Position numbers and translations under genes: made by a program
Notes under the pieces: generated by a model
Database searches by the model: none
Told to the model about the DNA's origin: nothing
What the model saw: the letters and a program-made list of their open reading frames with translations, nothing else
DNA from: Ligula intestinalis
Lineage: Eukaryota; Platyhelminthes; Cestoda; Diphyllobothriidea; Diphyllobothriidae
Direction: 5' to 3'
Assembly: GCA_036362985.1 (NCBI GenBank)
Contig: JAYGXS010000005.1
Location: 31,679,516-31,743,515 of the forward strand
Length of the DNA: 64,000 nt
In this document: one piece after another, positions 33,990 to 44,424 of the stretch
Position numbering within the stretch: the first letter of the stretch is position 1
Layout of the letters: every line of letters begins with the position of its first letter

Positions 33990-34722
33990 AAAATTTCGGT
34001 AAAGTTACGCCCAGAGTTTATGCTCAAAGTTTGATGAACTTCAAATGCAGGTAGTCGATGGGTCCCCTGATGTTATTGCAATAACAGAAATCTGGCTGTC
34101 ACGGAGCATCAGTGATTCAGAAGTGGCGCTATGCAGATATCCATTATTTAGACGAGATCGAGTGGAACGCCAGGGTAGAGGAGTTTCTGTGTATGTAAAG
34201 AACGAATAAAGTGTGTGTAAGAGGCCTGAAAATATTACCCATGGTATGGATGCTATTTGGCTGACAATTTAGGCACGGGAGTCGTAGCCCCTGGAAGCTG
34301 TGACCGTCCACTGACCGCCACGGTCAGACACTGATACAGATGCGTGTTTACTGCTGTGCATAAAGGAGGTAGGAAGTCAACCTGGTGGTGTCTCATGGGT
34401 AACTTCAATGCGACCAGCATAAGTTGGAGCAATTTGCGGCCTTATTGTTCCAAGAATTTCTTTGATCACCATCTTCTTAAACCAACACTTGAGGCTCTTC
34501 TTACACAACACATCTTTTTTTCAACTAAAGCACGTGGAGTGCAACAGGCTTGTTGTGTAGAACTTGTCTTCACCAAGCATCCTGACAGTTTAGACGAGGT
34601 TTGCTGCCTTCCTCTACTAGATCGAAGTGATCACGCTTTACTTTCGTGGGATTATGGTCTATGCTCGTTACCTCCTACAGTAGACGAACCAAGGCCAGAT
34701 GTATGGCGAGTTGACTTCCGTT
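33990..34722 (+). pseudogene. C-like ORF2: APE-type endonuclease
   Basis: LCSKFDELQMQVVDGSPDVI, AITEIWLSRSISDSEV, YPLFRRDRVERQGRGVSVYV, CLMGNFNATSISW, VELVFTKHPDSLDEV and DRSDHALLSWDY carry the E (TEIW), R-x-GRG, GNFN, L/V-x-LVFT and SDH endonuclease motifs. The GRG (usually GGG) and GNFN (usually GDFN) changes and stops near 34207 and 34270 show decay. Confidence 0.7.
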
Positions 34723-34724
34723 AA

Positions 34725-36504
34725 ATGAGAGTAGATGCATCACAAAAAGACTGGGGTCTTCTTTTCTCCGGGGATGTCACTGAGGATTATAATACATTTA
34801 AGGAGTGGTTGTTGCATCTTATGCGCAGTCATTGTACACTTTCAGTGCCCAAGTTATCTAGCCAACCTCTATGGATGAAAAGAGCTATCAAAAGAGAGAT
34901 CAATAAAAAGGAAAGCTTTTGAAGAAGTTTTGCGACTCAAGCGGGAACGAAAATTTTGAACGGTACAAAAATCCAGAGAAACAAGGTTAAAAAATGGTAT
35001 TCAAAGCACGACGGGACTTTGAGAGTGATTAAATTTGTCGAGCTGTCAAAAATCCAAAGTTGTTATACCGTTATTTACGGAAATGCACACACAACAGGAA
35101 CCCGATTCCTGCTATGCAGAATGATGATGGTCTCGACATTTCCGACTGTAAAGACAAAGCGGGACATTGTGCTGAGTTCTTTCAGTCGGTTTTCACCATA
35201 GAACCTCCCTTCGTCGCAACTGTCGATGAGGGCGTGGGAACACCAAATATTGAGGATATTTTGTTAGGAGAAGAGACGATTTTCCAAAAAACTAAAAAGC
35301 TTGAAGGAATGTAAATCATCCGGGTCCAGATGAAATTCCTGCCACATTGCTCAAGGAACTTACTAGAGAGCTAGCTAAACCACTTACATTGATGTGCCAG
35401 AAATCGTTTGATACTGCAATACTTCCTCCGGACTGTAAGTTAGCGCATATTACACCGCTTTACAAAAGCGGTAGTCATGCATCTGCAAACAACTACAAAC
35501 CCGTGAGTCAGACCTCCATAGGCTGCAAAGTAATGGAGAAGGTCATCAAGAAGCAATTGATGATATATTGTGAAACACAATATTTTATCGAATGCGCAGT
35601 TTAGATTTCGTGGGGGTATGCCATGTGTTAAAAACTTGCCTTACACGATGCAAAGCTGGACAAGAGCAATTGACGCAAAAAGAAACCGTAAATGCAGATT
35701 AAATTGGTTTCCGGAAGGCCTTCGACAGTGTTCCACACCAACGTCTCCTGCATAAGTTGAGACTCATGGGTATCTGCGGGAGATTTCTTACGTGGATTGA
35801 GAATTTCCAATCTGGTCGTTCCCAAACGGTGTGTGAAGGACGACAAAAATCAAGGCAGGCAGTCATCGAGAGCGGAGTCGCTCAAGGTTCAGTACTCGTT
35901 AATGATTGTGTACAGAAATAGGACTGCGAGTGTGCCATGTTTGCAGATGATGTTACAATATGGAAGGTCATCAAGTGTGCTGCCGATGAAGATAACTTCC
36001 ATTGAAAAGCTTTGTATATCAATTGATTGGTCGCATAGATGGGTGCTTTCCTTCAATTCCAACAAATGCACTCTGCTGCGCCTGGGAAATCAAAATCCTG
36101 TCACTGATGCGCGACTCTACTATTTGAACGGAATCCCACTCCAAGAAGCAGAAATACAGAAAGAACTCGGCATCTGGATGACAGACAACCTCAAACCTTC
36201 TATACAATGTTGTAAGGTGGCTAAAAATGCAATTTCAATGTTGTACGCCATCAGGCGTGCATTCACGGTTTTTGATGCAGACTGTTTCTCAAAAATCTTC
36301 GGTACCTTGTTAAGGCCACATCTTGAATACGCGATTCAAGTCTGGAGACCGTAGATGCGGCAGGATTATAACGAACTTGAGAGAGTGCAGCGGTGGGCAA
36401 CAAAATTAGTAGGATGCCAAAGTTGACTACCATATGAGATCCACCTCAATAACCTTAACCTCTATCCTTTGAGTTATAGGCAAATACGCGGAGATTCGAT
36501 AAAA
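34725..36504 (+). pseudogene. C-like ORF2: linker and reverse transcriptase, cut by family D
   Basis: LKELTRELAKPLTLMCQKSF, HITPLYKSGSHASANNYKPV, IGCKVMEKVIKKQLMIY, RFRGGMPCV, then FRKAFDSVPHQRLLHKLR, then MFADDVTIWKVIKCAADE (motif C, from about 35939) and GIWMTDNLKPSIQCCKVAKN. It ends YRQIRGDSIK at about 36504, where the family D tail begins. Motifs read only through several frameshifts. Family C copy 1 has the same order, and YRQLRGDLIQTYQI shows what lies past the break. Confidence 0.75.
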
Positions 36505-36957
36505 CCTTCCGTTTAATAAGGTTTATTTGTAAAGCACATCTTTGGCGCCGTCACAAACCCCGGAAGGCAAGATAAAACCTAAACCATGCCCCTTTTTTGC
36601 GGTCACTATTGGCTTTGTCTCGGTCCTTTGCTTGGCCAATAGTGAGAATAACATCGAGCGTATTGTTTCCTCTAGTTGGTTTATTTATTATTTGCGTCCA
36701 GTTATAAAAGACAATTGATGATAATAAATTACCATGTCTGGATGGAGCTGATAGTTCTGCCTAGATTTTTTCTGGACAGTTTAAATCTCCTGCACTTATC
36801 TTATATTCTGTTAAGATATTTGATAAAGTATCTAGTAGATTTTTAAGGCCCATGTCATCATAATTATATTCCGAAGGGGTGTGACAACATTCAATAACAA
36901 TGCTTTTGAGGGTTTTGGATGTTTGGAATTTGGAATTTATATTTTTCAGCGCCAGTA
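36505..36957 (-). mobile_element. Internally deleted family D element: endonuclease fused to 3' UTR
   Basis: From 36957 the minus strand encodes FQTSKTLKSIVIECCHTPSE, ILTEYKISAGDLNCPEKIW and INKPTRGNNTLDVI, an endonuclease with GDFN-like AGDLNCPE and LDVI motifs. Within LDVI(L)T it passes straight into the family D 3' UTR (hairpin arms 36603-36612 and 36636-36645, GGCGCCAAAGATGTGC, TTTACAAATAAACCTTATT). The entire RT is missing. It is inserted in the C-like RT at 36504/36505. Confidence 0.65.
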
Positions 36958-37130
36958 CGAAATAAATAAAAATAAAAATTCAAAAAAATCATTTGACAAT
37001 ATGTGCAAGTAGACGTAGAAAGTCGTAATAATGTCAGCAGAAATTGTCCTTTTGGGGCAACATTAGCAATGTTTTGCAGGTAATTTTGAACTAAAAACTA
37101 AAAATTATGGCAGTTAAAAAAAACTCTTAC

Positions 37131-37708
37131 AGTGAAAATGGAGACAGTGTTCAACGGGCCTCCATGTTCAAAAAGTGTGCAAGAGAAAAAAACTGATAAG
37201 GATGATAGTAATAGAGCAGAAATAGGTGTATGTGGTCTGATGAAGGCGAGTATTCAACGAAACTGCCGCATTTTAGACTGAGTACTTCCGCGTGGCTTCG
37301 TGTGATTCAGCGGTGGTTAATGGAAACATCTAGGTTCTCGGGGGACACGAGGCAGAGAGAATAGTTTCAAGCGGATCTCCTAAATTCCCGATGGTCCTTT
37401 CTCGGGGTCATGGAGAAAGAGTGAAAATGGAGACAGTATTCAACGGGCCTCCATGTTCAAAAAGTGTGCAAGAGAAAAAAACTGTTTAGGAAGATAGTAG
37501 TAGAGCAGAAATAGGTGTGGGTGGTCTGATGAAGGTGAGTATTCAACGAAACTACAGCATTTTAGACTGAGTACTTCCACGTGGCTTCGTTTGATTCAGC
37601 GGTCGTTAATGGAAACATCTAGGTTCTCGGGGGACACGAGGCAGAGAGAATAGTTTCAAGCGGATCTTCTAAATTCCCAATGGTCCTTTCTCGGGGTCAT
37701 GGAGAAAG
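37131..37708 (-). repeat. 289-bp tandem duplication at the end of family A copy 2
   Basis: AGTGAAAATGGAGACAGT occurs at 37131 and 37420, and the two 289-bp units are near-identical. Each unit includes the last dozen ORF2 codons (encoding LHDPEKGPxGI at about 37669-37703 and 37380-37418) plus the 3' UTR. Confidence 0.8.
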
Positions 37709-38973
37709 CTGCTCGGAAAAGATGAGGAGAATAGAAGGTTAATAGAGTCAGTGTTAAGATAAATGTGCAGTCTCTGTTTGAAAGTAGACAATCTAGTTAA
37801 CGACCTAATTTCGATTGGCAAGTTATTCCAAAGAAAGCTATATCTGGAAGCAAAAAACATAGAGCGTTTACATGAAAAAGATGCAGGAGGGGGTATAACA
37901 AGTGCCGAGTTTCTTAGGTTGTAGGGACGGCTGACGGGGGTAATGACAGAAGTCCTGGGTAAATTTGTGCAATTATTAAGCCGAAAAAGGAGACAAAAGC
38001 CTGCTTCCAATCTCCTGACCCAAAGGAACCTTTGTTTTGTTAATTGACACCTATTTGAGTAGCAAGTATTAGAAGCTGTCGGATACAGCAGTTTTCGCGT
38101 GAAATTTTTTTGAATTTGTTCAATTTTTGAACGGCTACCTTCATTCATGAGACCGAAAAAGGGGCAACAGCATTCTAAGATGGTGAGCACGAACATGCGA
38201 TAAAGTCTTAATTTCATTTCAGGAAGATAGAAATTATAAGAGATAAAGCCGCAAATCTGTGCGGCTTTGGCTGTAATTCTATCGGCGTGAGGAGAAAGGT
38301 CTAATTTATTGGTGTAGCTTAATCCTAGGTCCTTGATACTGGAACATTCAGTCATTGGGTCTACTTGAAAAATAACAGGTTGTAGCAGCCTTTCAGGCGC
38401 AAAGCACATATATCGGTACTTAGAAGGTGAGAACTCCATCTGCCATGTTGAGCTCCACGTCGAAAGAGCGTGCAGATCAGAATGAATTTGTTCGAAGCAT
38501 CTCGCGGCCGTAGAGTTAGAGAAGGAGTAAACACACTTGAGATCATCTGCATAAATATAAGATTGGGAATGTTTAACACTCAATGAGATATCATTTGTGT
38601 AAAGCAAAAAGAGCAGAGGACCTAGCACGGTACCTTGAAGGACACCACTCAAAATTGCGGTAGGAGTAGAGTATGAGGATCCCACTAAAACCTTTTGTTG
38701 TCGATTTGAAAGATAAGATCTGATGAAGTCAGTAAGTGGACTACGAAATCCTATAGCCTCTAGTTTGGCTAGGAGCCTCCTGTGAGGAACTTTATCAAAT
38801 GCTTTACTAAGGTCAAAATAGATAACTACCACAGATAGAGGATCATTACGAAGAGAAGTAAGTAGATTTAGAAAAGACATGTGACAAGTTTCACAAGATC
38901 GGTCCGGTAAAAAGCCATGCTGTGAGGAGCTGAGAATGTTATTATTTATGCAGAAATCTGTAATTTTTGGCAA
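37669..38973 (-). CDS. Family A ORF2, reverse transcriptase half (frameshifted from the endonuclease half)
   Basis: Continuous 434-codon frame: SSSQHGFLPDRSCETCHMSF, VVVIYFDLSKAFDKVPHRRL (motif A), GVLQGTVLGPLLFLLYTNDI (motif B), SYIYADDLKCVYSF (motif C with both catalytic Asp), MEFSPSK, IKDLGLSYTNKLDLSPHADR, LYRMFVLTILECCCP, FLWNNLPIEIRSL and a terminal HDPEKGPLGI. It copies element RNA at the nick made by the endonuclease half. It overlaps the upstream frame by 32 bp, and one base change of frame would join them. The listed start Met is internal to the domain. The palm is intact. Confidence 0.85.
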   Translation of the reverse strand: MPKITDFCINNNILSSSQHGFLPDRSCETCHMSFLNLLTSLRNDPLSVVVIYFDLSKAFDKVPHRRLLAKLEAIGFRSPLTDFIRSYLSNRQQKVLVGSSYSTPTAILSGVLQGTVLGPLLFLLYTNDISLSVKHSQSYIYADDLKCVYSFSNSTAARCFEQIHSDLHALSTWSSTWQMEFSPSKYRYMCFAPERLLQPVIFQVDPMTECSSIKDLGLSYTNKLDLSPHADRITAKAAQICGFISYNFYLPEMKLRLYRMFVLTILECCCPFFGLMNEGSRSKIEQIQKNFTRKLLYPTASNTCYSNRCQLTKQRFLWVRRLEAGFCLLFRLNNCTNLPRTSVITPVSRPYNLRNSALVIPPPASFSCKRSMFFASRYSFLWNNLPIEIRSLTRLSTFKQRLHIYLNTDSINLLFSSSFPSSFLHDPEKGPLGI

Positions 38974-40603
38974 TTAATTTTTCTAAGAGTTTAGCCAGAG
39001 AGGGCGTTTTATGAACACTGCGATAATTGTGAATATCTGATCGGGAACCAGATTTAAATACGGGAATTATAATAGAAGTTTTCCAGTAGTCCGGGAAAAA
39101 GCCATTCTCAAGAAACACTGAAAATAACTTACTCAGTAAGGGTGGGAAATCTCTTAATTGTTTGATGAGTGAGTTTGGAATGTTATCAGTTCCTACTGAA
39201 TGTGAATTTTTAAGACGACTTACTTCTTTTTGAATACAAGTGGGTGAGAAATTAAGGGTACTGAGATTTGAATCACACAGCAGGGGGATTACAGGAGTGG
39301 GGCTAGTTTCGATGGTAAAGAACTTGGCGAAAAATGAATTTAGCAATGCTGCTTTCTCCAAATCCTCTGTAATAAAATGATTGTTGCCATTGAGTAAGGG
39401 TGGAATGACTTTCTGAAGCTTAGCCAACCGAAGACGGAAGACTTGAGCAACTGATCTGGAAGAATTCGCATCACTTAATGCTGTGGCCTCTCTACGCCTA
39501 TCTCGTGCAAGCCTTAATTTAAGCGCTAATTCAAATATTTGCGCTATTCTTAAGTGAACTGATAAAGAGTTATTAGACGTATCCTTAAGTTGTTTTTTTA
39601 ATTTTTTAAGTCTATTTTGGAGAAAATGTGGCACAGTAGTAGAAGCTGAATTTGATTTAAAAATCTTAAGTGGGGTAAGAGCCTGAATATTTTCGGTAAG
39701 GTTTTGCAATAGCTCCTGGAAGAAGTAGGGATCGTTAGTTGAAAATATGCTATGCCAATCTAGGGTACTTACGAAATCATTTACTAATTCATGGTTCACG
39801 TTACCAAAGTCGAGGTTATTGCATTTTACATCGGGCTTTTTAGAAAGAGAGACTGGAAAACAACAGTGAATTAAGGCATGGTCACTATTGAAAATATCAC
39901 GATGAAAATTCATAAAAAGAGGGTGGACATCATTTGTAAAAATTAAATCTAATATGTTGTCATTTCTGGTCACTGAACTGACCAGTTGTGACGTGTTTGA
40001 AAATTTTATAGTGTCAACCAATTTCTGAAATCTTGGTGGACAGGTATTTGCATGCCAGTCAATGTCTGGCAGATTAAAATCACCTATAATTATTCTGACA
40101 TCGAATTGAGTCTCTGCAAATTTTTCAAACATTTTACACAGCTGCATTACATTACTTGAGTTACAGGGAGGATTGTAGACACACCCAATTATCGCTTTTT
40201 TATTGTGTGGCAGGATGACTGAAATAATACAAAAATTTCCAGAAAATGACGAAATGCTCAGGTGATACGGGAAATGTAGAAAGGATGATTTAATATAAAG
40301 AAGGCAACCACCGCCACGCTTTTCAATGTGGTCTTGTCGGTACAAACTATAATTATCTATGGCGAGTGTCGAGTCAGAAATAAGAGAGTGTGTCCAAGAT
40401 TCAGTGACACAGAGCACATCTGGATCAAGCTCAAATGCTACTGTTTTAAGTTCTGTCATCTTATTAACAACTGATCTCGCATTCAGTGAGACTATACTGA
40501 GCGTATCCTTCAGATTCAGGTTACGCTCGTCAGTATTTATGAAAAAGGAAAACTTGGTGGCGGAAAGGGAAACGGCATGGGAGAAACAAAAGGCGGAAAG
40601 CAA
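38942..40603 (-). CDS. Family A ORF2, endonuclease and RT N-terminus
   Basis: A 553-codon frame. Residues about 36-270 form the endonuclease: VSLNARSVVNKMTELK, DVLCVTESWTHSLI, KRGGGCLLYIKSSF, IGCVYNPPCNSS, IIIGDFNLPDIDW, NILDLIFTNDV and SDHALIHCCF, all key residues present (N, E, GDFN, SDH). A linker (LSVHLRIAQIFELALKLRLA) and fingers (SHSVGTDNIPNSLIKQ, SIIIPVFKSGSRSDIHNYRS, KTPSLAKLLEKLI) follow. The family start codon, by comparison with copy 1, would be at about 40547, where copy 2 has ATA instead of ATG. The 40603 Met lies inside ORF1. Confidence 0.85.
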   Translation of the reverse strand: MLSAFCFSHAVSLSATKFSFFINTDERNLNLKDTLSIVSLNARSVVNKMTELKTVAFELDPDVLCVTESWTHSLISDSTLAIDNYSLYRQDHIEKRGGGCLLYIKSSFLHFPYHLSISSFSGNFCIISVILPHNKKAIIGCVYNPPCNSSNVMQLCKMFEKFAETQFDVRIIIGDFNLPDIDWHANTCPPRFQKLVDTIKFSNTSQLVSSVTRNDNILDLIFTNDVHPLFMNFHRDIFNSDHALIHCCFPVSLSKKPDVKCNNLDFGNVNHELVNDFVSTLDWHSIFSTNDPYFFQELLQNLTENIQALTPLKIFKSNSASTTVPHFLQNRLKKLKKQLKDTSNNSLSVHLRIAQIFELALKLRLARDRRREATALSDANSSRSVAQVFRLRLAKLQKVIPPLLNGNNHFITEDLEKAALLNSFFAKFFTIETSPTPVIPLLCDSNLSTLNFSPTCIQKEVSRLKNSHSVGTDNIPNSLIKQLRDFPPLLSKLFSVFLENGFFPDYWKTSIIIPVFKSGSRSDIHNYRSVHKTPSLAKLLEKLIAKNYRFLHK

Positions 40604-41493
40604 ATAGGCCCTGGTCTAGAGTTTGTCAAGTAATTATTATCAAATGAACTGTGCATATTGTAGAAAGGCATATTAGAGGGGTCTCCATAGAAAGGGCGGC
40701 TGAAGTGTGGCATGGGAAAACCAGGAGGGGGCATAAGTATAGGATTTTGAGGCAATATATCAAAATTTGACGGAATATTGGCCTTCGAAAATTGCATGAC
40801 TGGTTTTGAAAAACGGTTTATTTTATAAGCTGGCTGAATTATTTGGGGATGTCGATGAGATTTGTGGATAGGAAAAGCGCTAGCTTGAGCGGTTGGGTCT
40901 TTGTTAGATACTGAGTTATTATCGGTAATCATATTGCCGAATTTGAAAACTGACGTAGATTTACTAGGGGCGTTCATAGGTTTATCGGAATTTAAAGCTT
41001 TCACAGACGTGGTTGGCTTAGAATGAGAACGACTTGATGAGGCTACAATCTCACTCGAATCACGAGTAAGGTGAATGGGAGAAGTATCAGGGGAAACTGA
41101 CATTGACCCAGAGGGATGTGGGCTTACCTGAGCGGGAGGGCCGGCCTCAGAGACAACTTTTGGTTTTGTGGAACCGGAGCCAGTGTTCTCATTTGCTACT
41201 TTAGATAAAACCCGACGCTCCATTGGCGTTTTATCCCTGCATATGTTAAGTTTATTTTCCTTTAAATAGTTGGCTGACCGATCATTTTGAGAGAATATAA
41301 GGTCTACTTCTATCGCCGAAAAAAGTTTTACGAGAATCGGCGGGTTTTTACTTCGGGATGAGAGTCTTTTAGCTTCTGCAACTTTAAAATTAAAGCCACA
41401 AGAGTAAAGAAACTGAACAGCAACATCTATTGGTTGTTTATCTTTTGAAGCATTTTTCAAAAGAAAGTTAAAATTCCTTTTTTTGCCGATCAC
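40537..41493 (-). CDS. Family A ORF1, central and proline-rich C-terminal part
   Basis: RNFNFLLKNA, DVAVQFLYSCGFNFKVAEAK and SRSKNPPILVKLFSAIEVDL give an RRM-like beta-alpha-beta-beta pattern at residues about 5-65. A Ser/Thr-rich linker and a Pro/Phe-rich tail (PPPGFPMPHFSRPF, FPPFVSPMPFPFPP) follow. It ends at TAA, overlapping the ORF2 frame. ORF1 is expected to bind and package element RNA. The frame to the N-terminus (41468-41788) changes at the poly-T run near 41478-41484, so the break may be a sequencing or homopolymer error. Confidence 0.8.
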   Translation of the reverse strand: MIGKKRNFNFLLKNASKDKQPIDVAVQFLYSCGFNFKVAEAKRLSSRSKNPPILVKLFSAIEVDLIFSQNDRSANYLKENKLNICRDKTPMERRVLSKVANENTGSGSTKPKVVSEAGPPAQVSPHPSGSMSVSPDTSPIHLTRDSSEIVASSSRSHSKPTTSVKALNSDKPMNAPSKSTSVFKFGNMITDNNSVSNKDPTAQASAFPIHKSHRHPQIIQPAYKINRFSKPVMQFSKANIPSNFDILPQNPILMPPPGFPMPHFSRPFYGDPSNMPFYNMHSSFDNNYLTNSRPGPICFPPFVSPMPFPFPPPSFPFS

Positions 41494-41788
41494 GGGTCTC
41501 AGTAGACACCATATTGACGAAAGGCTCTAGTTTCTCACATTGCTGAGAAGTGAGCGTGGATACCTTTCCATCAAAGATGGCACCAAGGACCGTAAACAGG
41601 CAAGCATATTGGTTATAAAGCGTACTCAAGTTGTCTAAAGCATCAAGATCAATTTTCTTCATGCTTAAGATGGGTTTATCGTTAGGAGAATTGGTATTCC
41701 GGGTTAATTTACGTCTCAGTTGTGGCTTGGGTATCATATTGAATAGAAAGTGAGTGATAGGATATGTTCTAAGCAAAGTTATGCACAA
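41468..41788 (-). CDS. Family A ORF1, N-terminal part
   Basis: MCITLLRTYPITHFLFNMIP precedes KPQLRRKLTRNTNS, KKIDLDALDNLSTLYNQYAC and ETRDRQKKEF. It matches copy 1 (QFDLSALQNCNDFMMKFGSV) and copy 3 (QLDLSAMKNCSEFMLKFGSV). The likely true start is the internal Met before IPKPQLRRK (about 41734), in line with copy 1 MRTKI. It joins 41493 through one frame change. Confidence 0.75.
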   Translation of the reverse strand: MCITLLRTYPITHFLFNMIPKPQLRRKLTRNTNSPNDKPILSMKKIDLDALDNLSTLYNQYACLFTVLGAIFDGKVSTLTSQQCEKLEPFVNMVSTETRDRQKKEF

Positions 41789-41800
41789 AATTTCGACATA

Positions 41801-42199
41801 AAATTTGAATTACCGAAGAGGCTACGCAGGGTGAAAATTATCTCTTATAGTATATCGAGTAATGCAAACTACTTCTTGCTGGAAATTGATAAAGTAACAA
41901 ATTTTTAGATATTATTCAGTATTTACGCAATAGATTAGTTGCTTTTTACGTGAATCTACCGGAACTAGAATGAGGCTATGTCGGTGAAACAGTATAAAAA
42001 TGTATATTTTGACCTATCGGTAAAAAAGACAACTACCGGTATGTGCAGTTGCTAAAGGGTTAGATATACAAATAAATAACAACAATTAAGCAAGTAAATT
42101 CAGCAAGTAACGAGGAAATCTGATAAAAATATCTATGTTACTTAGCTTTGAAAGATAAGTTGCGCGCCTTGACCTTGATGAAAAGCTTTGCCTAAAGTT
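41801..42199. other. Family A copy 2 5' flank, no gene seen
   Basis: AT-rich. It could contain the 5' UTR of the minus-strand family A copy. No ORF or repeat was recognised. Confidence 0.35.
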
Positions 42200-42271
42200 G
42201 CGGCGCGAGAGGGACTTGAACCCAAAATCTATCGTTCGTCGGTATCAGTCGTTACAACTACACCACCAGTG
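42200..42271 (-). repeat. tRNA-like SINE head, copy a
   Basis: Minus strand: A-box TGGTGTAGTTG (42255-42265) and B-box GGTTCAAGTCC (42212-42222). Between them lies AACGACTGATACCGACGAACG, shared with 46941-47012 and 58624-58693. The 3' end CTCTCGCGCCGC is also shared. It does not close as a full tRNA, so it is a tRNA-derived repeat. Confidence 0.6.
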
Positions 42272-42490
42272 TTATAATAGCTAAACACGCTTCACCACTG
42301 AACGTTTTCTGTAGGAGCTCAAAGCCACTCTGCTCTATGGTAGATCTAATGCAGATCATAAGTCACTTTAAGTCACTTTATTAAGGGAAGAAGGCTTTCG
42401 CCCTTGAGCTCCCTATTCATAACCAAAATTGCATAATAGGTCCACCGTAACAATAGTACATAATACAAATGTACAAATGTAGGCTTAACA

Positions 42491-42922
42491 TCAGCGATAA
42501 GTGTGAGCCAGTTGCAAGGTGCTGCTACTGACACTTTGTTCATTATATCTGGCACAGTTTCTCAGCAAATGAGAATCAAGTTTGTGTTTAAAAATGTCAA
42601 CAGTATCTGAGAGGACCACATCTTCCGGGAGTCCGTTCCACGCTCCAATGACCCTCTGAGAGAAGGCGTTTCGTCGAACGTCGATACGGGCCGGTTTCCT
42701 CTGTAGTTTAAAAGGATGACCTCGCAGATGGTCAGTCCGAGCCAATTCGAAGAACTCCTCAAATTCTAGGGCGCAGTCTTGGCCTCTAACAATTTGGTAG
42801 GTTTGTATGAGGTCCCCGCGGAGTTGCCTATAATTGAGAGGGAAAAGATAAAGTTCGGTCAGTCTGTCTTCATAAGGCAGATGACCAAGATTCTTGACCA
42901 TCTTCGTAGCCCTTGCCTGCAC
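42491..42922 (-). pseudogene. Family C copy 1 ORF2 C-terminal domain
   Basis: MQARATKMVKNLGHLPYEDR, LTELYLFPLNYRQLRGDLIQ, TYQIVRGQ, FSQRVIGAWNGLPEDVV and TVDIFKHKLDSHL. This is the standard C-terminal tail of CR1/jockey-type RT ORFs (R-A-T-K-x-V, L-x-L-x-x-R-R-x-R-GD, WN-x-LP, FK-x-x-LD). A frameshift from the RT frame occurs at about 42900. Confidence 0.85.
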
Positions 42923-44424
42923 TCGTTCCAGGTGCAGGTAATCCTTCTTGAACCACGGAGGTCAGGCCTGGACAGCATACTCCAATGAGACCGAACAAAC
43001 GCTCCGTAGGTTTTCCTGAAGAGCTCCTTGTCAATGTTGACGAATCCCCACCTAATCGCAAACAGCACCTGTGTCGCGCGTTTAGCTGCCTTTGCACACT
43101 GAGTAGATGGTTTGAGTGAGGAATTTATTAGAACACCGAGATCCTCTTGTTCGTTCACAGTTGAAAGTGGGTGCCCATCGAGGAGGTATTGGAAGGAATC
43201 GTTCTCCTCATCAGTCCTTCTAGTACGGAGTCTTAAAACCACACACTTACTAATGTTGAAGTTTAAAAGCCAACGAGCAGACCAGCAGCTAAGTCGATTG
43301 AGACTCTCTTGAAGCGCTTTCCTATCGGCGTCAGACCTGATGGCTCTCCAGAGTTTGACGTCGTCGGCAAACATGATAGCGCGGCAACCCAGGTCGTAAA
43401 CACAGTCGTTGATATAGATAAGGAAGAGCAGTGGCCCTAAGACAGAGCCTTGGGGGACGCCACTCAGAACAGATGTAGGGTTTGACTTTGAGTCACCGAT
43501 GCACACAGTTTGCGATCGCCCTGTGAGAAAATCTGTGATCCATGCCAGCAGGTTTCCTCTTATGCCAATTTCTGACAATTTATACATTAGACGCTTATGT
43601 GGGACGCTGTCGAATGCCTTCTTGAAGTCCGTATAGATGACGTCAACCTTACCATCTTCATCTAGTGCGCGAGTCCACTGCTCAGTGGAGAGTAGAAGGC
43701 TGGAAAGGCAAGAATGGTTCTTTCTGAAGCCGTGTTGGAGCCCTGACAGTAGGTTTTTCTCCTCCAAGAACTCCATTTTCGTCTTCTTAATTATCGTTTC
43801 CATCACCTTACAGCAAATGCAAGTAAGGCTGACGGGCCGGTAATTGTTAACCTTCGTTCGGGCTCGGCCCTTGTATATCGGGTAAATATTTGCCATTTTC
43901 CATTCAGATGGCAGTTTTCCTAGTTCAACTGAAGAACGAAAGATATGTGCTAGGGGCTCTGAGAGTTCACTTGCCAATTCTTTCAAGAACTTGGCTGGTA
44001 TATTGTCTGGACCGGATGAATTTGCTTCTTTGAGGCTCTGCAGCTCCCTCTCAACTACAGATGTTGGAAATAGTAGAGAATTAAGTGCTGGACCGGCGTT
44101 TGTAACAGCACTGTTGGCATTATCAAAATGAAGCTTGGTTTCCCTAGTGAATACCGAGGTAAAGAACCGGCTACAGTACTCGGATTTCTCGTCATTCTCA
44201 ACGACTTCTCCGCCATCATAATTCTTAAGTACTGCGACAGGATCCTTGTTTTTTAGTCTACTGTTAATATAGTGGAATAGAATTTTGGGCTTTTCTTCGG
44301 CCTGTTGGAGTATTCTTGATTCATAGTTTCTCCTGGCCTGGCGAATTGATTTTTTACTGCATTTCTTTGGCGTCGGAATTCCTTGAGGTGTACTGGCGAC
44401 CCAGTTTTCCTGAATAACTTCCAT
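42859..44424 (-). pseudogene. Family C copy 1 ORF2: reverse transcriptase
   Basis: A long 521-codon frame: RQARRNYESRILQQAEEKPK, SGPDNIPAKFLKELASELSE (fingers), ANIYPIYKGRARTKVNNYRP with SLTCICCKVMETIIKK, GLQHGFRKNHSCLSSLL, VDVIYTDFKKAFDSVPHKRL (motif A), GVPQGSVLGPLLFLIYINDC (motif B), IMFADDVKLWRAI (motif C, FADD with both Asp) and LGVLINSSLKPSTQCAKAAK. All palm motifs are intact. The N-terminal part overlaps the linker frame 44253-44789 and the C-terminal part is frameshifted at about 42920. Confidence 0.85.

Larger units (their letters stand above)
36958..41800 (-). mobile_element. Family A retrotransposon, copy 2, nearly intact
   Basis: A minus-strand element with ORF1 (41788-40537) and ORF2 (40603-37669), each interrupted by one frameshift only, followed by a 3' UTR and an AT-rich tail (about 36958-36985). 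The 5' boundary is beyond 41788 and not defined. It is the best-preserved coding element in the window. Confidence 0.85.
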
